From assembly GCA_038373865.1 (NCBI GenBank), contig JAXGGA010005889.1, forward strand, positions 1 to 64,000: a stretch of DNA of 64,000 nucleotides, in the 5' to 3' direction. The notes beneath the pieces are model-generated. The model did not search any database and had not been told where the DNA came from. It saw only the letters and a list, made by a program, of their open reading frames with translations. Positions 49,855 through 61,069 of this stretch are shown piece after piece; positions within the stretch are counted from its first letter, which is position 1; each line of letters begins with the position of its first letter. Origin of the DNA: Uloborus plumipes (lineage: Eukaryota > Arthropoda > Arachnida > Araneae > Uloboridae). The position numbers and the translations under genes were made by a program.

Positions 49855-50136
49855 CCGGCCACCATGTCGACAGGTCAGAGAAGTATGACTGCGGATGAGG
49901 AGAAATCGGGGTCAAATCCCGGCTCGCCACGGATGTACTTTCTCTCTCTTGTCCTTATGATTTCTTTGTATGAATTTTGTTGCATTGATGTGTATGGTTG
50001 ACTACCCTGTAAAGGGGTCCTTATTGTATGTGTGTACTGTGAAAGTCGGACTTCACACCAAATTACGGTACAGTTGGAAAAGTGAAGCAACGTACCCAAA
50101 ATCGGCAACATTACAGGAACAAGACAACAACAACAA
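49855..50136 (+). mobile_element. tRNA-derived SINE, copy 3
   Basis: On the plus strand it starts CCGGCCACCATGTCGACAGG and continues TCAGAG (A-box region), with the B-box-like GGGGTCAAATCC at about 49910-49921. TGTACTTTCTCTCTCTTGTC, the palindrome GAAAGTCGGACTTCAC, CCAAATTACGGTACAGTTGG and a (CAA)n tail ending near 50136 follow. Part order and sequence match copies 1 and 2. Substitutions in head and body mark it as older or from another subfamily. I see no convincing target duplication. Confidence 0.75.
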
Positions 50137-50295
50137 GTCTATCAAATTCACTGCCCCCTCCTGTGATTAAAGAAGATAAACATTTTAATTCATATTTTAG
50201 AAACCTTAGAAACAAAATGCTACACTTGCCTCAGCATGCGAGGGATTACTTTGTTCACCATAATTACTTCTCTTAATCTGGATTGCCATTTATAT

Positions 50296-51240
50296 ACGAG
50301 GCGCGTTCATAAAGTGAGGGTCGCTTGGTCAGAGAAAAAAATATACTCATAAGAAACAAATTGTATTGTCATAGTTAGGTAAAACTTACTTTACTTCTCT
50401 ACATCATCGCCGTTCACTTCTAAGCATTTTTGATACCGCTGCACCAGCTTCTTTAACCCCTCGGCATAGAAGATTGCCGCCTGAGAGTTGAACCAGTTGA
50501 CAACGGCGTTTTTGAGTCCCTCTTCGGTTTCAAAACGGTATCCACTGAGCCACTATTTAAAATGCAAGAAGAGGAAGTAGTCGCTAGGTTCAAGGTCGGG
50601 GCTGTACGGTGGTTGGTCAAAAAGTTCTCAACGAAAATCTTGAATTTTCTCTTCGGTTTTGGCCGCAGTGTGAGGACGCGCGTTATCGTGGAGGAGGATT
50701 ATGCGAGATGACAGTTTCCCGGGCGTTTGTTTTGGATCGCACATTTCAATTTGTTGAGCGTTTCGCAGCACACGTCAGCTGTAATTGTTGTCCCACGTTC
50801 CATGAAATCAACCAAATAACGCAGTCTTTGTCCCCAAAAAACTGTAGCCATCAATTTTCGACTTGTGTACGGAGTTTGCTTAAACTTTTTCAGTTTCGGT
50901 GAAGTTGAGTGTCGCCACTGCATCGATTGCAGTTTTGTTTCTGGGTAGGCGTAGGATACCCACATCTCGTCCCCAGTATCAATGCGAGAAAACATATCTC
51001 CAGCTTGTTGATAACAGGCCAAAAACTTTCGTCCGCAAGACATTTTTTGCTCTTTGTGGTGGTCGGGGAGCATTTTCGGTACCCATCTTGCACACAATTT
51101 CTAGTATGCTCGCTTTTCCATGCCAATATTTAAACAGTAGTGCGTCCAAGTTGAGGAAATTTTTCAGCCAGGCAACTAATCGTCAATCGAAGATAAGATC
51201 GCAGTGCTTGATTCACTTGTGAAACGATTTCGTCGGTCTA
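50296..51240 (-). pseudogene. DD34D mariner element, 5'-truncated and broken
   Basis: The 3' terminal repeat begins ACGAGGCGCGTTCATAAAGT at 50296 after TA. On the minus strand the transposase reads from about 51222 to 50400. It shows an HTH-like part (VNQALRSYLRLTI...LAEKFPQLGRTTV), then CARWVPKML, the first catalytic block TGDEMWVSYAYPETK, VFWGQ...LVDFMERGTTITA, the second block LLHDNARPHTA, PPYSPDL-x-PSDYFLF and the C-end KLVQRYQKCLEVNGDDV. The second and third aspartate codons (50685-50687 and 50580-50582) are 35 codons apart, the DD34D spacing of mariner proper. In-frame stops near 50633 and 50540, frameshifts near 51095 and a missing N-terminal region make it inactive. It ends abruptly at a hAT-like terminus at 51243. 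Confidence 0.85.
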
Positions 51241-51242
51241 GA

Positions 51243-51330
51243 CCAGGGGTGGCCAACCCGCGGCACGCGTGCCACAATGTGGCACGGCAGAGTAGTAACA
51301 GTGGCACGCGATGACTTCTTGAAAAAATTC
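51243..51330 (+). mobile_element. hAT (Charlie-like) terminus abutting the mariner
   Basis: The terminus reads CCAGGGGTGGCCAACCCGCG, followed by GGCACGCGTGCCA, a palindrome, and further GTGGCACG motifs. CAGGGGTGGCCAACC with GGCACGCGTGCC repeats is a familiar hAT end in animals. No matching inverted end was found before 52480, and the sequence to its right encodes no transposase I recognise. Confidence 0.5.
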
Positions 51331-52481
51331 TAAAATTGAGGAAAAAATGTCGATCTCAAAAATATTGATAAAAACTAAAACTCTTAAACTGATAAATATA
51401 ATCATATTATGTCGAGTAAATGTCAGGAGGCTTCCTTACAAATTGCCTGAACTACAATATTGCAAAGGACTTAGCGTTAGCTTCGGACATGCAACGAAAG
51501 CTGTGATGCTACAGACAATGCTTTGTAAAGCATATTTGTGCTTAACACGAATGAAACTTTTAATGCTGAAGAATGGATTCTTTATCTGCAATAGTTTCAG
51601 CAACGGGTGATGAAATTAAAAAAAAAAAAAGTTAACTCTGCAACTAAAATTAAAAGACCAGATTGGATAAAACTCGGTATAGTTGCACAAATGAAGACCC
51701 TTAAATTGCTTTTGTTACATTATTTGAAAATTATTTGGGGAAACTCTTCAAAAGTGTCATCAAATTATCTATCAAACTCCTTGCCAAAGAATGAGACTTT
51801 TTCCCTGTTGGTGACTCTGCAGAGTTCACTGTATTAACAAACTACAAATTAGAGTTCTGAATGCTTTGTGAACTTTTCCAATGAGAAAGAGGAGAGTTTG
51901 GCAAGTTACTCCTTCATTGAATTGGCGATAGCTATTCGAAGGAAAAATAGTCATGAGATTTTAAAATTTTGGAGAGTGTGTTTTTTAAAATATCTGGAAG
52001 GAAAGCAATGAGAACTTGCTACTTAGGAATGAAGAATAGCAGTTGAATGTAGCTATTTCATCTCTTATTATCCGGCATTTAAGTAATTTAAATTTAAGAT
52101 TGTACAGAAAAAGTTTCCTAAACTAGTATAGGCCATCTATATTCTTTTATGATGAAACTTCAGTTTTTTTCTCTATACTTTGGAGAAAAAAGAATGAAAC
52201 ATTAAACATTAATAATAGTTTCCCAATGGTATATGGAAAAATTTTTACACCTATTTTAAGTATTCATTCAGTGTTAAGTTTGGATGATTTTCAGGATGAC
52301 AAAAAAAAATGCTGATCTTTCAAAATTCTTTGTCTATTTCTCTGAAAGGCACTACTTGTTACCCTTCCGAAATCCAAATCGGAATTACTGACCTTTTGCA
52401 ATAGTAGTTAATTATAAAAGCTTACTTCAACAGAAAGTCATCCACCTTATATAGAAATTGGGAAATTTGTACCAACAGAAA
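51331..52481. other. AT-rich DNA, possible hAT interior
   Basis: Open frames at 51347-51610 and 51607-51837 lie in a row but show no hAT dimerisation motif or other recognisable domain. The stretch may be the decayed interior of the hAT-like element, which I cannot show. Confidence 0.35.
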
Positions 52482-52483
52482 TA

Positions 52484-52532
52484 CACTGCTCGACATTGAA
52501 AATGCAACACCAAGAAAGAGTGGTCAGAAATT
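52484..52532. repeat. Left terminal inverted repeat of the Tc1-like element
   Basis: Matches the complement of 53853-53901 except at two positions. It ends in GTGGTCAGAAATT. Confidence 0.92.
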
Positions 52533-52726
52533 CATGCAAATTTTACCGTAGACGCACGTCACTGAGTTATGCAAATGATATGAAATGCGCAGCTCTCCGA
52601 CGCACGTGAAGTAAGATATAAGAGAATGAAGTTGAAAAGTGGGCTATGTTCATGTTGGTTTTTCTGCCAGACTAATTATCGGAGAAATTTGGTTTTTGTC
52701 TCGAAGGATACGTGTGATAGGAGGAA

Positions 52727-53756
52727 ATGCCACGCCGTCCTCAACGAAGACACTTCCAGCATATAGACGACTTTACAAGGGGTATGGTGATCGGACTGAG
52801 AAAGGGAGGTTGGTTCATACGTCAAATTGCTGCTGATACCCACATGGATGCAAGCACTGTGCATCGGCTGTGTCGGAGATGGTTGGAAAGAGGAAATGTA
52901 GCCACATTGAGGGGTGCAGGTGCAGCCAGAGTGACGTCAGACCGCTTGGATCGACGGATTCACCGACAAGCTGTGGCGGACCCGCAAGTCACTTGTACGT
53001 CGATTCTGCAGCACGTGCAAGGTACCCTAGATGTTCCTGTGTCGACCAGATCCATTTCCCGTCGACTGGTTGCACGTGGCCTGCAATCACGGCGCCCGCT
53101 AAGAAGACTGCCATTGACCTCACAGCACAGACTCCAACGTTTGGAATGGTGCCGGACCAGAGCGACGTGGATGGCAGAATGGCAAACCGTAGTGTTCTCA
53201 GATGAATCCCGCTTCTGTTTGTCCAGCGATAGTCATCGCATACGTGTGTGGCGTCGACGTGGAGAAAGATCGAATCCGGCAGTAACTGTGGAACGCCCCA
53301 CAGCGCGACAACGTGGCATAATGGTTTGGACGCTATTGCATACAATTCCGTATCACCTCTAGTTCGTATTCGGGGCACTATGACGGCCCAACGATATGTA
53401 GATAATGAACTGCGGCCGGTGCCAATCCCCTACCTTCAGGGTCTGCCAAATGCAATTTTTCAACAGGATAACGCCCGGCCTCACAGTGCTCGAATCAGCC
53501 AACATGCTCTACGAGGTGTACATATGCTTTCCTGGCCACCATACTCTCCTGACTTGTCACCAATCGAACATGTGTGGGACGTGATTGGACGCCGTTTGCA
53601 GAACCTGCCACTGCCTCGTTCAGAGGACGAACTGTGGCAAATGGTTGAAAGGGAATGGAGTGCCATTCTCAGGACACCATCCGCAGGCTTATTGACTCCA
53701 TGCCTAGACGTGTTTCTTCGTGCATCGCTGTCCGCGGTGGTCCTACTTCTTACTGA
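52727..53756 (+). pseudogene. Tc1-like DDE transposase, two frameshifts
   Basis: The ATG at 52727 opens a transposase of about 343 codons if the two breaks are ignored, the usual Tc1 size. Residues 15-55 (DFTRGMVIGLRKGG... TVHRLCRRWLERG) and 68-120 form the two helix-turn-helix units that bind the inverted repeats. The basic linker SRRPLRRLPL sits between them and the catalytic core. The first catalytic aspartate is D159 in VVFSDESRF (codon 53201). After a one-base loss near 53330 the frame changes; the second is in FQQDNARPHSA (codon 53467) and the glutamate in SPDLSPIEHVWD (codon 53566), 32 residues apart. A second one-base loss near 53665-53670 shifts the frame again, and the natural stop is TGA at 53754. 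The protein would cut and paste the element at TA sites; this copy cannot produce it intact. Confidence 0.9.
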
Positions 53757-53852
53757 GCCGACGCCGTCCTCGCTCTAAATTTTGTTTATTTATTTTGAAA
53801 TAAATATCACTTATTGTTCCATGCTATCTCTGTCTTCTTACCAAATTTCATC

Positions 53853-53901
53853 AATTTCTGACCACTCCTTCTTGGTGTTGCATTTTCAATGTCAAGCAGT
53901 G
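53853..53901. repeat. Right terminal inverted repeat of the Tc1-like element
   Basis: Inverted partner of 52484-52532, followed by the TA target duplication. Confidence 0.92.
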
Positions 53902-53903
53902 TA

Positions 53904-55012
53904 TTTTCATATATACACACATTAGCCGTCTGGTGCTGTTGTAGATTTTGTTCAAAATACGTTTCTTAACAAATATTATTTTGTTATGAATGCATGCAAA
54001 TCAAAAAATCGTTGAATATTAATTAATAGCACTTAAAACACTTAAACTTCCTAGCATTCTCAAGAACTAATTTTAAAATTAAAGATTTGGTAAAAAAGAT
54101 ACAGACTCATAAACCACATTAAGTACAGACTGTTTAATTTTTAGAATAGAATGTTTGATGTTATTTATTTCGATTTTAAGCATAAGAAAACTGGCAGAAC
54201 CTATAAAAGTGTTTATTAACGATAACTCTTAAGTTCGGACTTGTGTTATCTTTACATCATTTTAATTTCAATTACTTAGATTTATGAGAAAAAAATGTTT
54301 TATTTGAGTATGAATTGCATAGTCAGTCAACATAAAATCTATTTTTAACTTTTTTTTTTTTTTTTAACATGCGTTTATCATGTTTCCAAAGGCGCGATTG
54401 CTTTGCACGGGTCAGCTAGTAACACATAAAGCGTCAAAGGGGGCTGGTAAACGAAACAAAGAGGGAAAGGAGCCTACTAGTACTTGAATTAAAATTTCGA
54501 AACACCGTTTCTACATCTATGCTCCCCCGATAAACAAGTAAGATAGCCAAAACGAGTTTTCAACGCGCAAATAATAAAACCGAATAAATACACAGCTCTG
54601 CAAAAAAAAAATTTCGAACAGATGCATGGGATGTTTTGACTGATTTTAATATATTTCGGTGTGCTGAATCCAAATATGAGCTTCTTTTTTTTTCTATCAA
54701 GCACAGGTTTTTTGCAACATGTGAGGACTTAATTATCCAAGTCAAAAAATAAAAGTTACCAAAAAAATCCTGTATTTATTGGAAAAAAAAAGCTGTAGCC
54801 TACATTTTTTATACTCATTACAACACATTTTAAAAAGTGGATCACTTTTAGTGTTTACTCATTTTTTTTTTCATTGATACTCCTATTGGTGCGCTTTCTC
54901 TGGTTGGAACTCTGTTTTCCGCTTGAGTACCTAACAGTAGTCAGAGTAGTCTGACATCATATTTACGTCCCACTTTCCTTGGAAACGTCTCTCAATGTCT
55001 TTCCCATTTTGA
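53904..55012. other. AT-rich DNA with a possible Helitron 3' end
   Basis: GCTTTGCACGGGTCAGCTAG ends at 54420 and is followed by T, which has the CTAG-T form of a Helitron 3' end, but the hairpin before it is poor and no 5' end was found. Minus-strand open frames at 54489-54745 have no recognisable domain. Confidence 0.3.
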
Positions 55013-55016
55013 TTAA

Positions 55017-55894
55017 GGTAGTAGTCTGGTAACTTATGCCTATTTTCATGACTTCTTTGGGGGTGGTTTTTTATAGGAAAATAAAAATGAATTATCTTGA
55101 ATATTAAGAGTTTTTATTTACATATTGAAAATATAAAAAAAATTTATTTGAAAAAATTTAATAGTTTATTACTATTATTATTGTCCCTCGAAGTTGGAAC
55201 TTCAAAAAAAAAAAAAAAATGCACGTGGGTGGCCCGGGTGATTTTGGCTCTTGATGTTATCTGAAATCAAATATTCTTGATTATTCTTAATCTATAGACA
55301 TGTCATTCTGGTCGGAACTACTGAAGTTAAATTTCAAGGGTAAATAACAAAATGGCGGACTTTCAAAAAAAAAAGTCCTTTTATTTTAGCAAAGAAAGGG
55401 TTGTAAAATAAAAAGTTAGGGGTGAAAAAAATTCTCTTTAGTTCCGACGAGAACTATAAGTGTGTAGAACAGCCTGTTAAAATTTGAAAGCAATCGGTTC
55501 AGTAGAAGAAAAGTTAGGACCCGGGCCGACCAGAAAAACAGTGTTTTGAGAAAAACGCGTTTAAAGTTCAACAACAAACTCCGAGGCGCTCTAGGAAACT
55601 CGTTATAACTCCCGAAATATTTCGAATTTCTGTCTGATATTTTCACAGTATATTCTCAAGACATTGTACTTTCAAATTAGGCAAAAAAAAAAAAATCGAG
55701 TTTTTCAACTCAAGTTACCAGACTACTACCTTAAAGGTTGGTCTCCGAGGTGCTCTAGGAGACTCGTTCTAACTCCCGAAATATTTGGAATTTCTATTTG
55801 AAATTTTCATAGTGTATTCTCAAGACATTGTACTTTCAAATTAGGCAAAAAAAAATTTTTCGATTTTCTGAACCCAAGTTACCAGACTACTACC
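55017..55894. mobile_element. TTAA-flanked element with duplicated right end
   Basis: The left end is GGTAGTAGTCTGGTAACTT after TTAA (55013-55016). The exact inverted copy lies just before TTAA at 55731-55734 and again before TTAA at 55895-55898. The right-hand 164 bp are duplicated in tandem; both copies contain CTCCGAGG(C/T)GCTCTAGGA, ACTCCCGAAATATTT and TTCTCAAGACATTGTACTTT. A TTAA duplication points to piggyBac-type mobility, although the end sequence is not the usual CCC form. The interior is non-coding. Confidence 0.75.
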
Positions 55895-55898
55895 TTAA

Positions 55899-58800
55899 AT
55901 CTCTCATCCTGTTATTCACTAAAGCCACCAAGGTTTTCGGGAAAATGATCTACATGTGAATGTAGAAAATGGATTTTTAAACTCATGTTGCAGTGCTGAA
56001 CTTTGAATGCTGCCAACATCCTCCTAACGATGTTTTTATAGTCAGAGTCTTTGTTTACTTCCCAAAAAACTTTTATACCAGATCCATGAATGAGTTCCAA
56101 ACTTCTTTTTCGGTTTCATTCATTGATTGATTTAAAACACAATGGGTAAGATAAAAGTTTGCACACGTCAAGTCCTGTGAATATTCCCTCTTTCAATTTA
56201 GCTTCAGAAAATTTTGGAAACTTCAGACAAATATATTTGAAAGTCTCCATCTTTTGGCAATTTGATCAATTGCTTCATAAGTCCTAATGTGAAGAGGTGA
56301 AAGCAGAACCTTTTCACAATCAACCACTATACTGTCCAACGTGTAAAGCTACGACTAGCACCTTTAAAGGGCTCTGTTTAAAAAAGGGGTGTGCACTTGA
56401 TTAAAAAACGCACAATGGCAGCATCTCTGCTTATTCTGATATTATTTTATTTTCCTGGATCTGATAAGGAAGGGGAATAAATTAAAAAGAAAAAACATCA
56501 ACACAAGCCAATACTTTTAATCAACAAATCAAACGAAAAAAATAAAATAAATTCCCTCACATTTCTTATTCCTAAAAACTATCACCCTTATTTTTATAAA
56601 ATCCTTAATAGTTCAGGAACCCAGTGCAGCATATTTGGACCTGATCGATGTGGCTCTATAGGTGAGTGTAGCAGTCCTGTTTGCGCCTATCCCCATCCAA
56701 CCCGCACTCTCGCTTTCTCCCTTTTTTTTAGTTTTAACAACTGTGGGTACTCTTTGAACGTCAAAGAAGCAAATAAGAAGAACTCTTTCTAATAAAAAAA
56801 ATTTTAAATCATAAATTTATGTAGTATTTATTCAGTTATATAGAGGTAAAAATGGTACATCACCACACTCAGTACACACTTTTTGCGGAAAAACTGTACG
56901 TGATGGATAAAAATGGAGGTCATTTTCGAATTCAGCACACCGAAAAACATAAAGTACACCGAAAATATCCTAAGCAGTTTTTTGGTTGCAGACTTGTGAT
57001 ATTGAACGGTTTGACACATTAATCTGAGAAAAACAGAACAGCGCATAAAATAATTAAATAAATAAAATAAAAAATAAAAACAAACATTTCAAAAAAATAA
57101 TATAATAGAACATTTCTGGAATTTTTTTTCCGGGAAATTAAGAACATGTGCATGCTATATATCTTGCGCTATGATGAATGTATAGCACCATTACCAATTC
57201 CATCCAATCCGAAGCTGAAAGTAATTTTTTTATGTAATTTTCAAGACAAATTTTTTATTGTACAAAACTAAATTTATCCAGTTGAACTGTCGGAACTAAG
57301 GTAATCATTTTACTACAGTCACAGAAAAAAAATGTTTACTTTTAAACGTAAGGTCACTACTAAATTACCAGAAATCTATTAATCTCTCCATTCAACGTTC
57401 AATCATTAATGTCAATTATAAATTTTAAAAAGTTTTCAATGCATATATTTAAACTATGAACAGTATAAAGGAAAAGTATCTAAAAAAGCACAAACGTGTT
57501 TTCCTTAAAAGGGGCAAAAGAAGCAAAAGGGCAAAGAAAGGGCTCTAGAAAGCCTAAAGGCGATAAGAGGCAGAAAGTGGGGAAAAAAATATATTGTTTA
57601 TGAGAAAAATAGCTCAGACGACTTTGTCACTATTATCGCCATAAACTGCATTTAATTATTAATTTTTCCTTTACCAGACTTTCATCACAAAAAAACATGC
57701 AATGAAATTACTTGCTTAAAGAGCGACGATAATTAAATTTCGGTTCTAAAAAGCAGAATAATGAAATTATTCTTTTAATAGAGAAGAGTAAAAAAATAAT
57801 TTTACAGAAGTTTTGAAGTTCCCGAGGCGGTTCAACAAGCACTAGCACGAAACAAGCATTATTTCAAAACTGGTTCCCTTGTTGGAAAAAAATTGGATTA
57901 TCGAAGGAAATTCGAGAATGCCAGTTTGTTCAGTCTAGAAGACAAAAAGCTTATAGTATTAGATTTAACCTAGATTGATCGACTTTCATCGAGTCTCTTA
58001 ATCAAATGAATTTTATGTACAATATTAATAGGAGTGATAATGTGTAACGAAACAAAACATGATAGTGTTGTTCCCCCACAACCCTGCATAGCCATTTTTA
58101 ATTAAATACTAGCTCCGTTGCGCGGTCTACCTCGAAAATAAAAATTCTGTCAAGTAACATATTTTACACAGCCAGGTTTAAATAAAGGGAAAAAGAGTTA
58201 AAACTTATCGTCAATATGTATGAAAGAGCAATTTTATAACTCAGAATTAAAATTTAGACCTCGAGCTTTTTTCCACATACCAAAAACGTTGCCATTGTTA
58301 TTAGGCCAAAGCGTTCCGTTTCGCGGACATCGATTTTCAATCAAAAACCCCAAAGTTGCCCTGAGTACAGGGCAAGTTTACGTCCAGACATTGTCATAAA
58401 AATTATTTTTATAACGCTTAAATATTCAAACTGGGCAAAAACTGAATGCACAAACTTCAGCTGTATTAACTGCTTTCTAAGACCATAACGTATAAAGTTT
58501 CTTAAATTAAAACATAAAAATTAGAAAATTCACCGAAAAAAAAATCCGCGTAGACGTGCCCCGGTCTACCCTAGAAAATTTTCTTAACACCTCCGGAAGG
58601 TCCATGAGATATCTAGCCGATGAAGCTAATAATGGAACTCCTGATCCATAAGTATCATAAGTATCGATAGAATTTAATGTGGAGACGTGGGGTTGCTTCG
58701 GTATTCCAGATGTAAACACACATTTAGCTCGATAGCTTTGTTTTCTAAAAAAAAGCAGTGTGAACAAAATTCACTCTAGTTTTTACTACAAAACATTGCA

Positions 58801-59440
58801 TTATTCCTAAAATAATCCTCGAATCCTCACTGACTACAGCATGTGCCGTCGACTACGAGACAAGCAGATCATACTTTTCCCGGCTGACTGAACTAATCCT
58901 AATTATCATACGAAAAGTTCCCCCAACAGCGAAACATTAAACTGCTTCCATCAAACATTCCCCATCACCTAGCCGGCAAGCAGACAACGCCATCTATATT
59001 CAGAACAGTTGATAAATCGAAGCGCGTGTAGACTTGGACTCCTACGCATTTAAAGTACCTCGTAAACCTTTAAAATGGCTAAAATTAATGTACAAGATTT
59101 TCAGAGGCTTACGCATTTCCTATCCCCGTCACAACATTACATAGCACAGGGAATATTTCTCTTTCAGGGTTCAGCACATGCTGAAAAGTTTCCACTTCAT
59201 TTTCCCCCCGTAAACTGCAATTTCCTTCCCGGATAAAGCTACAGACTAAATTGCAAGGAGTTAGATAATGTTGCCAAATCTCAGTAACAGTTAGAGTGTA
59301 GCAAAGAAACTTGAATAAGCAATTTTTCTTGTAACTTTATTGAAAGTACAAATTAACAAAAAGCAACAAGTAATAATAAAAGTAGACTTTCAATAATAAA
59401 TAAATTTAATTGATTTTAAAGTGGGCAGCGATGCAGAGGC
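55899..59440. other. AT-rich DNA with a possible minus-strand Helitron end
   Basis: At 58108-58135, the reverse complement CCGCGCAACGGAGCTAGT has a CTAG-T end and a weak CCG/CGG stem. Near 58548, GTAGACGTGCCCCGGTCTAC is a stem-loop related to phrases at 22694 and 23045. No 5' terminus or gene could be delimited. Short open frames have no recognisable domains. Confidence 0.3.
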
Positions 59441-59449
59441 ACAATGGCT

Positions 59450-59935
59450 TATTGAAATTTTCAGCCATGGGCTGCGAGTCTTTCATCTCTATTTATCCTC
59501 TATATAATATATCCTATTCCTGCCAAAGCTATTGCTTCCGCGAGTCCAAACTTTTGTGCCATTTGTGGGCGAACCGTCAACTCTAAAACAGGCCATACAT
59601 CATAATCCAAGGAATTCAGGTCTAGTGAGTAAAGTGTTCATTCTACAGATGACATTATGTTAGGAAATGCACCTTGAGCCACTATTGTCTTTTTGACCAT
59701 GTAAACTGGTGCGGAGTATCGTTGAAGTACGTTGAACCGTCTATATCGCCGAAGTGTTTATTGGTCCACGGAAATGCAATAGCTTCTTTAATGTCCCGCT
59801 GATGCACTCTTTGTCTCGTTTTAAAGTCTTTATCTCCAAAAACCGGAGTAACCGGAGGAACAACAAAGTGAAATTAGAGAAATTTACTTTTTCAGCATTT
59901 TATGGCAGCACACCATGCTGCCAATGCATAGGAGA
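59450..59935 (-). pseudogene. Decayed mariner-like transposase C-terminal fragment
   Basis: Minus-strand reading across frame changes gives TIVAQGAFPNIMSSVE, a stop, then LDLNSLDYDVWPVLE, RPQMAQKFGLAEAIA and LAGIGYII. The pattern (W/K..NFP.fIss..W...SPDLNPLDY.vW..Le) is the region around the third catalytic acid in mariner-related transposases. Upstream, KEAIAFPWTNKHFG and DTPHQFTWSK are less certain. The first catalytic blocks and terminal repeats were not found. It is a small, inactive remnant, and the identity rests on one motif block. Confidence 0.45.
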
Positions 59936-61060
59936 CTATTTACCTTAGAGATAAAAAATATACTTTGTTAGTCATATTGAAGAAATTAGTGTTAATAGTT
60001 CTAGCTTGAAAATAAAACAAATACTGTAGTTTTTTCACAAAATGAGAAGTTGAACTAATTAAAAAGAGATTTTATTAGAAAACAAGTGTATACATGTTAC
60101 AATGCTTAAAAGAATGCCATCAAAATTTCAACTTTACCAATTAATTTCAATTCTTATTTTGTTACATAAAAAATGTTGATTTTAATTTTTCGCTGCTTGA
60201 AGGAAAAATATTTAAATCTTTAAAAGTTTTCTAAAATATTTCACCATCTATCGTTAGAAGACATGATACACAGTTGCAACACAAAAATTCGAGAAAATAT
60301 AACAAAATGCACAACACAGGATAGACAAATTGAAGTCCAAACAGATATCGCATTGTAAATTACAGTTTATGTAACATAATTTATGAAGCATACAAAAAGA
60401 TTGACATTATTTTACAATTCATTTTTCACTACATTACTATGAAAGTCGCTTTCACCAAACTTATCTTCTGAAAATATAGGTTAAGGTTTTATAACTGAAT
60501 GTAATGTGAAGAAAAAATGAGCTGAAAGCTCAGTTAACTTAATTTGGAATAAAGTAATGCACTGAGAAAGCATTCCTGCAAAAAGAGCTATAATACAAAA
60601 CATTTATACAGATTGTTCCATTTATAGTCCAATCAATAGATTCATTTTACCTTGAAAAAAATGGGCAAGAAGATTTTATTCTTTTAACATGTACATATTG
60701 GTGCCAACAAGAAAAAACCAAGTTAACCAACACAAAAGACCCCGGGAGAACTTTTAGGGGCCGAAAAACCACAAAAATTTAACCCTTTTTGTGGCGTTTT
60801 CGAAATATCTCAGAAATGGTAAAAGTTGGCAAACATCGTCTTATACAAACGTTAAAAAGGATTAAATTTCCTACAACTTTGATGGATTGCAACTTTTTGT
60901 AGCACAAATAGTAAGCGCGCTGTAGCTCTTTGAAAATAGACGATTTTCCTCTACAACGAGAAAAAAAAGCATTTATTATTAAAATAAGGCACACAAGTTA
61001 CTAAAATTTTACTAGGACCTTTAGTTCGCGAAAGTTTATCAACATTTTTAGATTTTTGCT
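59936..61060. other. AT-rich DNA, no feature recognised
   Basis: A minus-strand open frame at 60779-60994 directly precedes the decayed ORF at 61070-61860 in space. It could be a further part of the same element, but I see no motif that shows this. Confidence 0.35.
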
Positions 61061-61069
61061 TCAATATTT

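Larger units (their letters stand above)
52484..53901 (+). mobile_element. Tc1-like transposon, nearly complete (1,418 bp)
   Basis: Terminal inverted repeats of about 49 bp lie at 52484-52532 and 53853-53901. They start CACTGCT(C/T)GACATTGAAA and contain GCAACACCAAGAA, with only two mismatches between the ends. TA flanks both sides (52482-52483 and 53902-53903), the Tc1/mariner target duplication. The element holds a single transposase gene inactivated by two frameshifts. It is markedly more GC-rich than its surroundings, which with the close match of its ends suggests fairly recent arrival, perhaps by horizontal transfer as is common for this group. Confidence 0.93.

Noticed and set aside
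52870..53378. Open frames on both strands overlapping the Tc1-like transposase
   Set aside because: They are alternative frames of the GC-richer transposase and carry no motif of their own.
54400..54421. Helitron 3' end at 54420
   Set aside because: Not called as a delimited element because the hairpin is poor and no 5' TC end was found; kept only as a weak observation.
56617..56661. 45-bp interval bounded by a TTCAG acceptor and a GTGAGT donor
   Set aside because: Splice consensus is good, but one frame ends in a stop, a second is closed, and there is no neighbouring exon; such short matches are expected by chance in this length of DNA.
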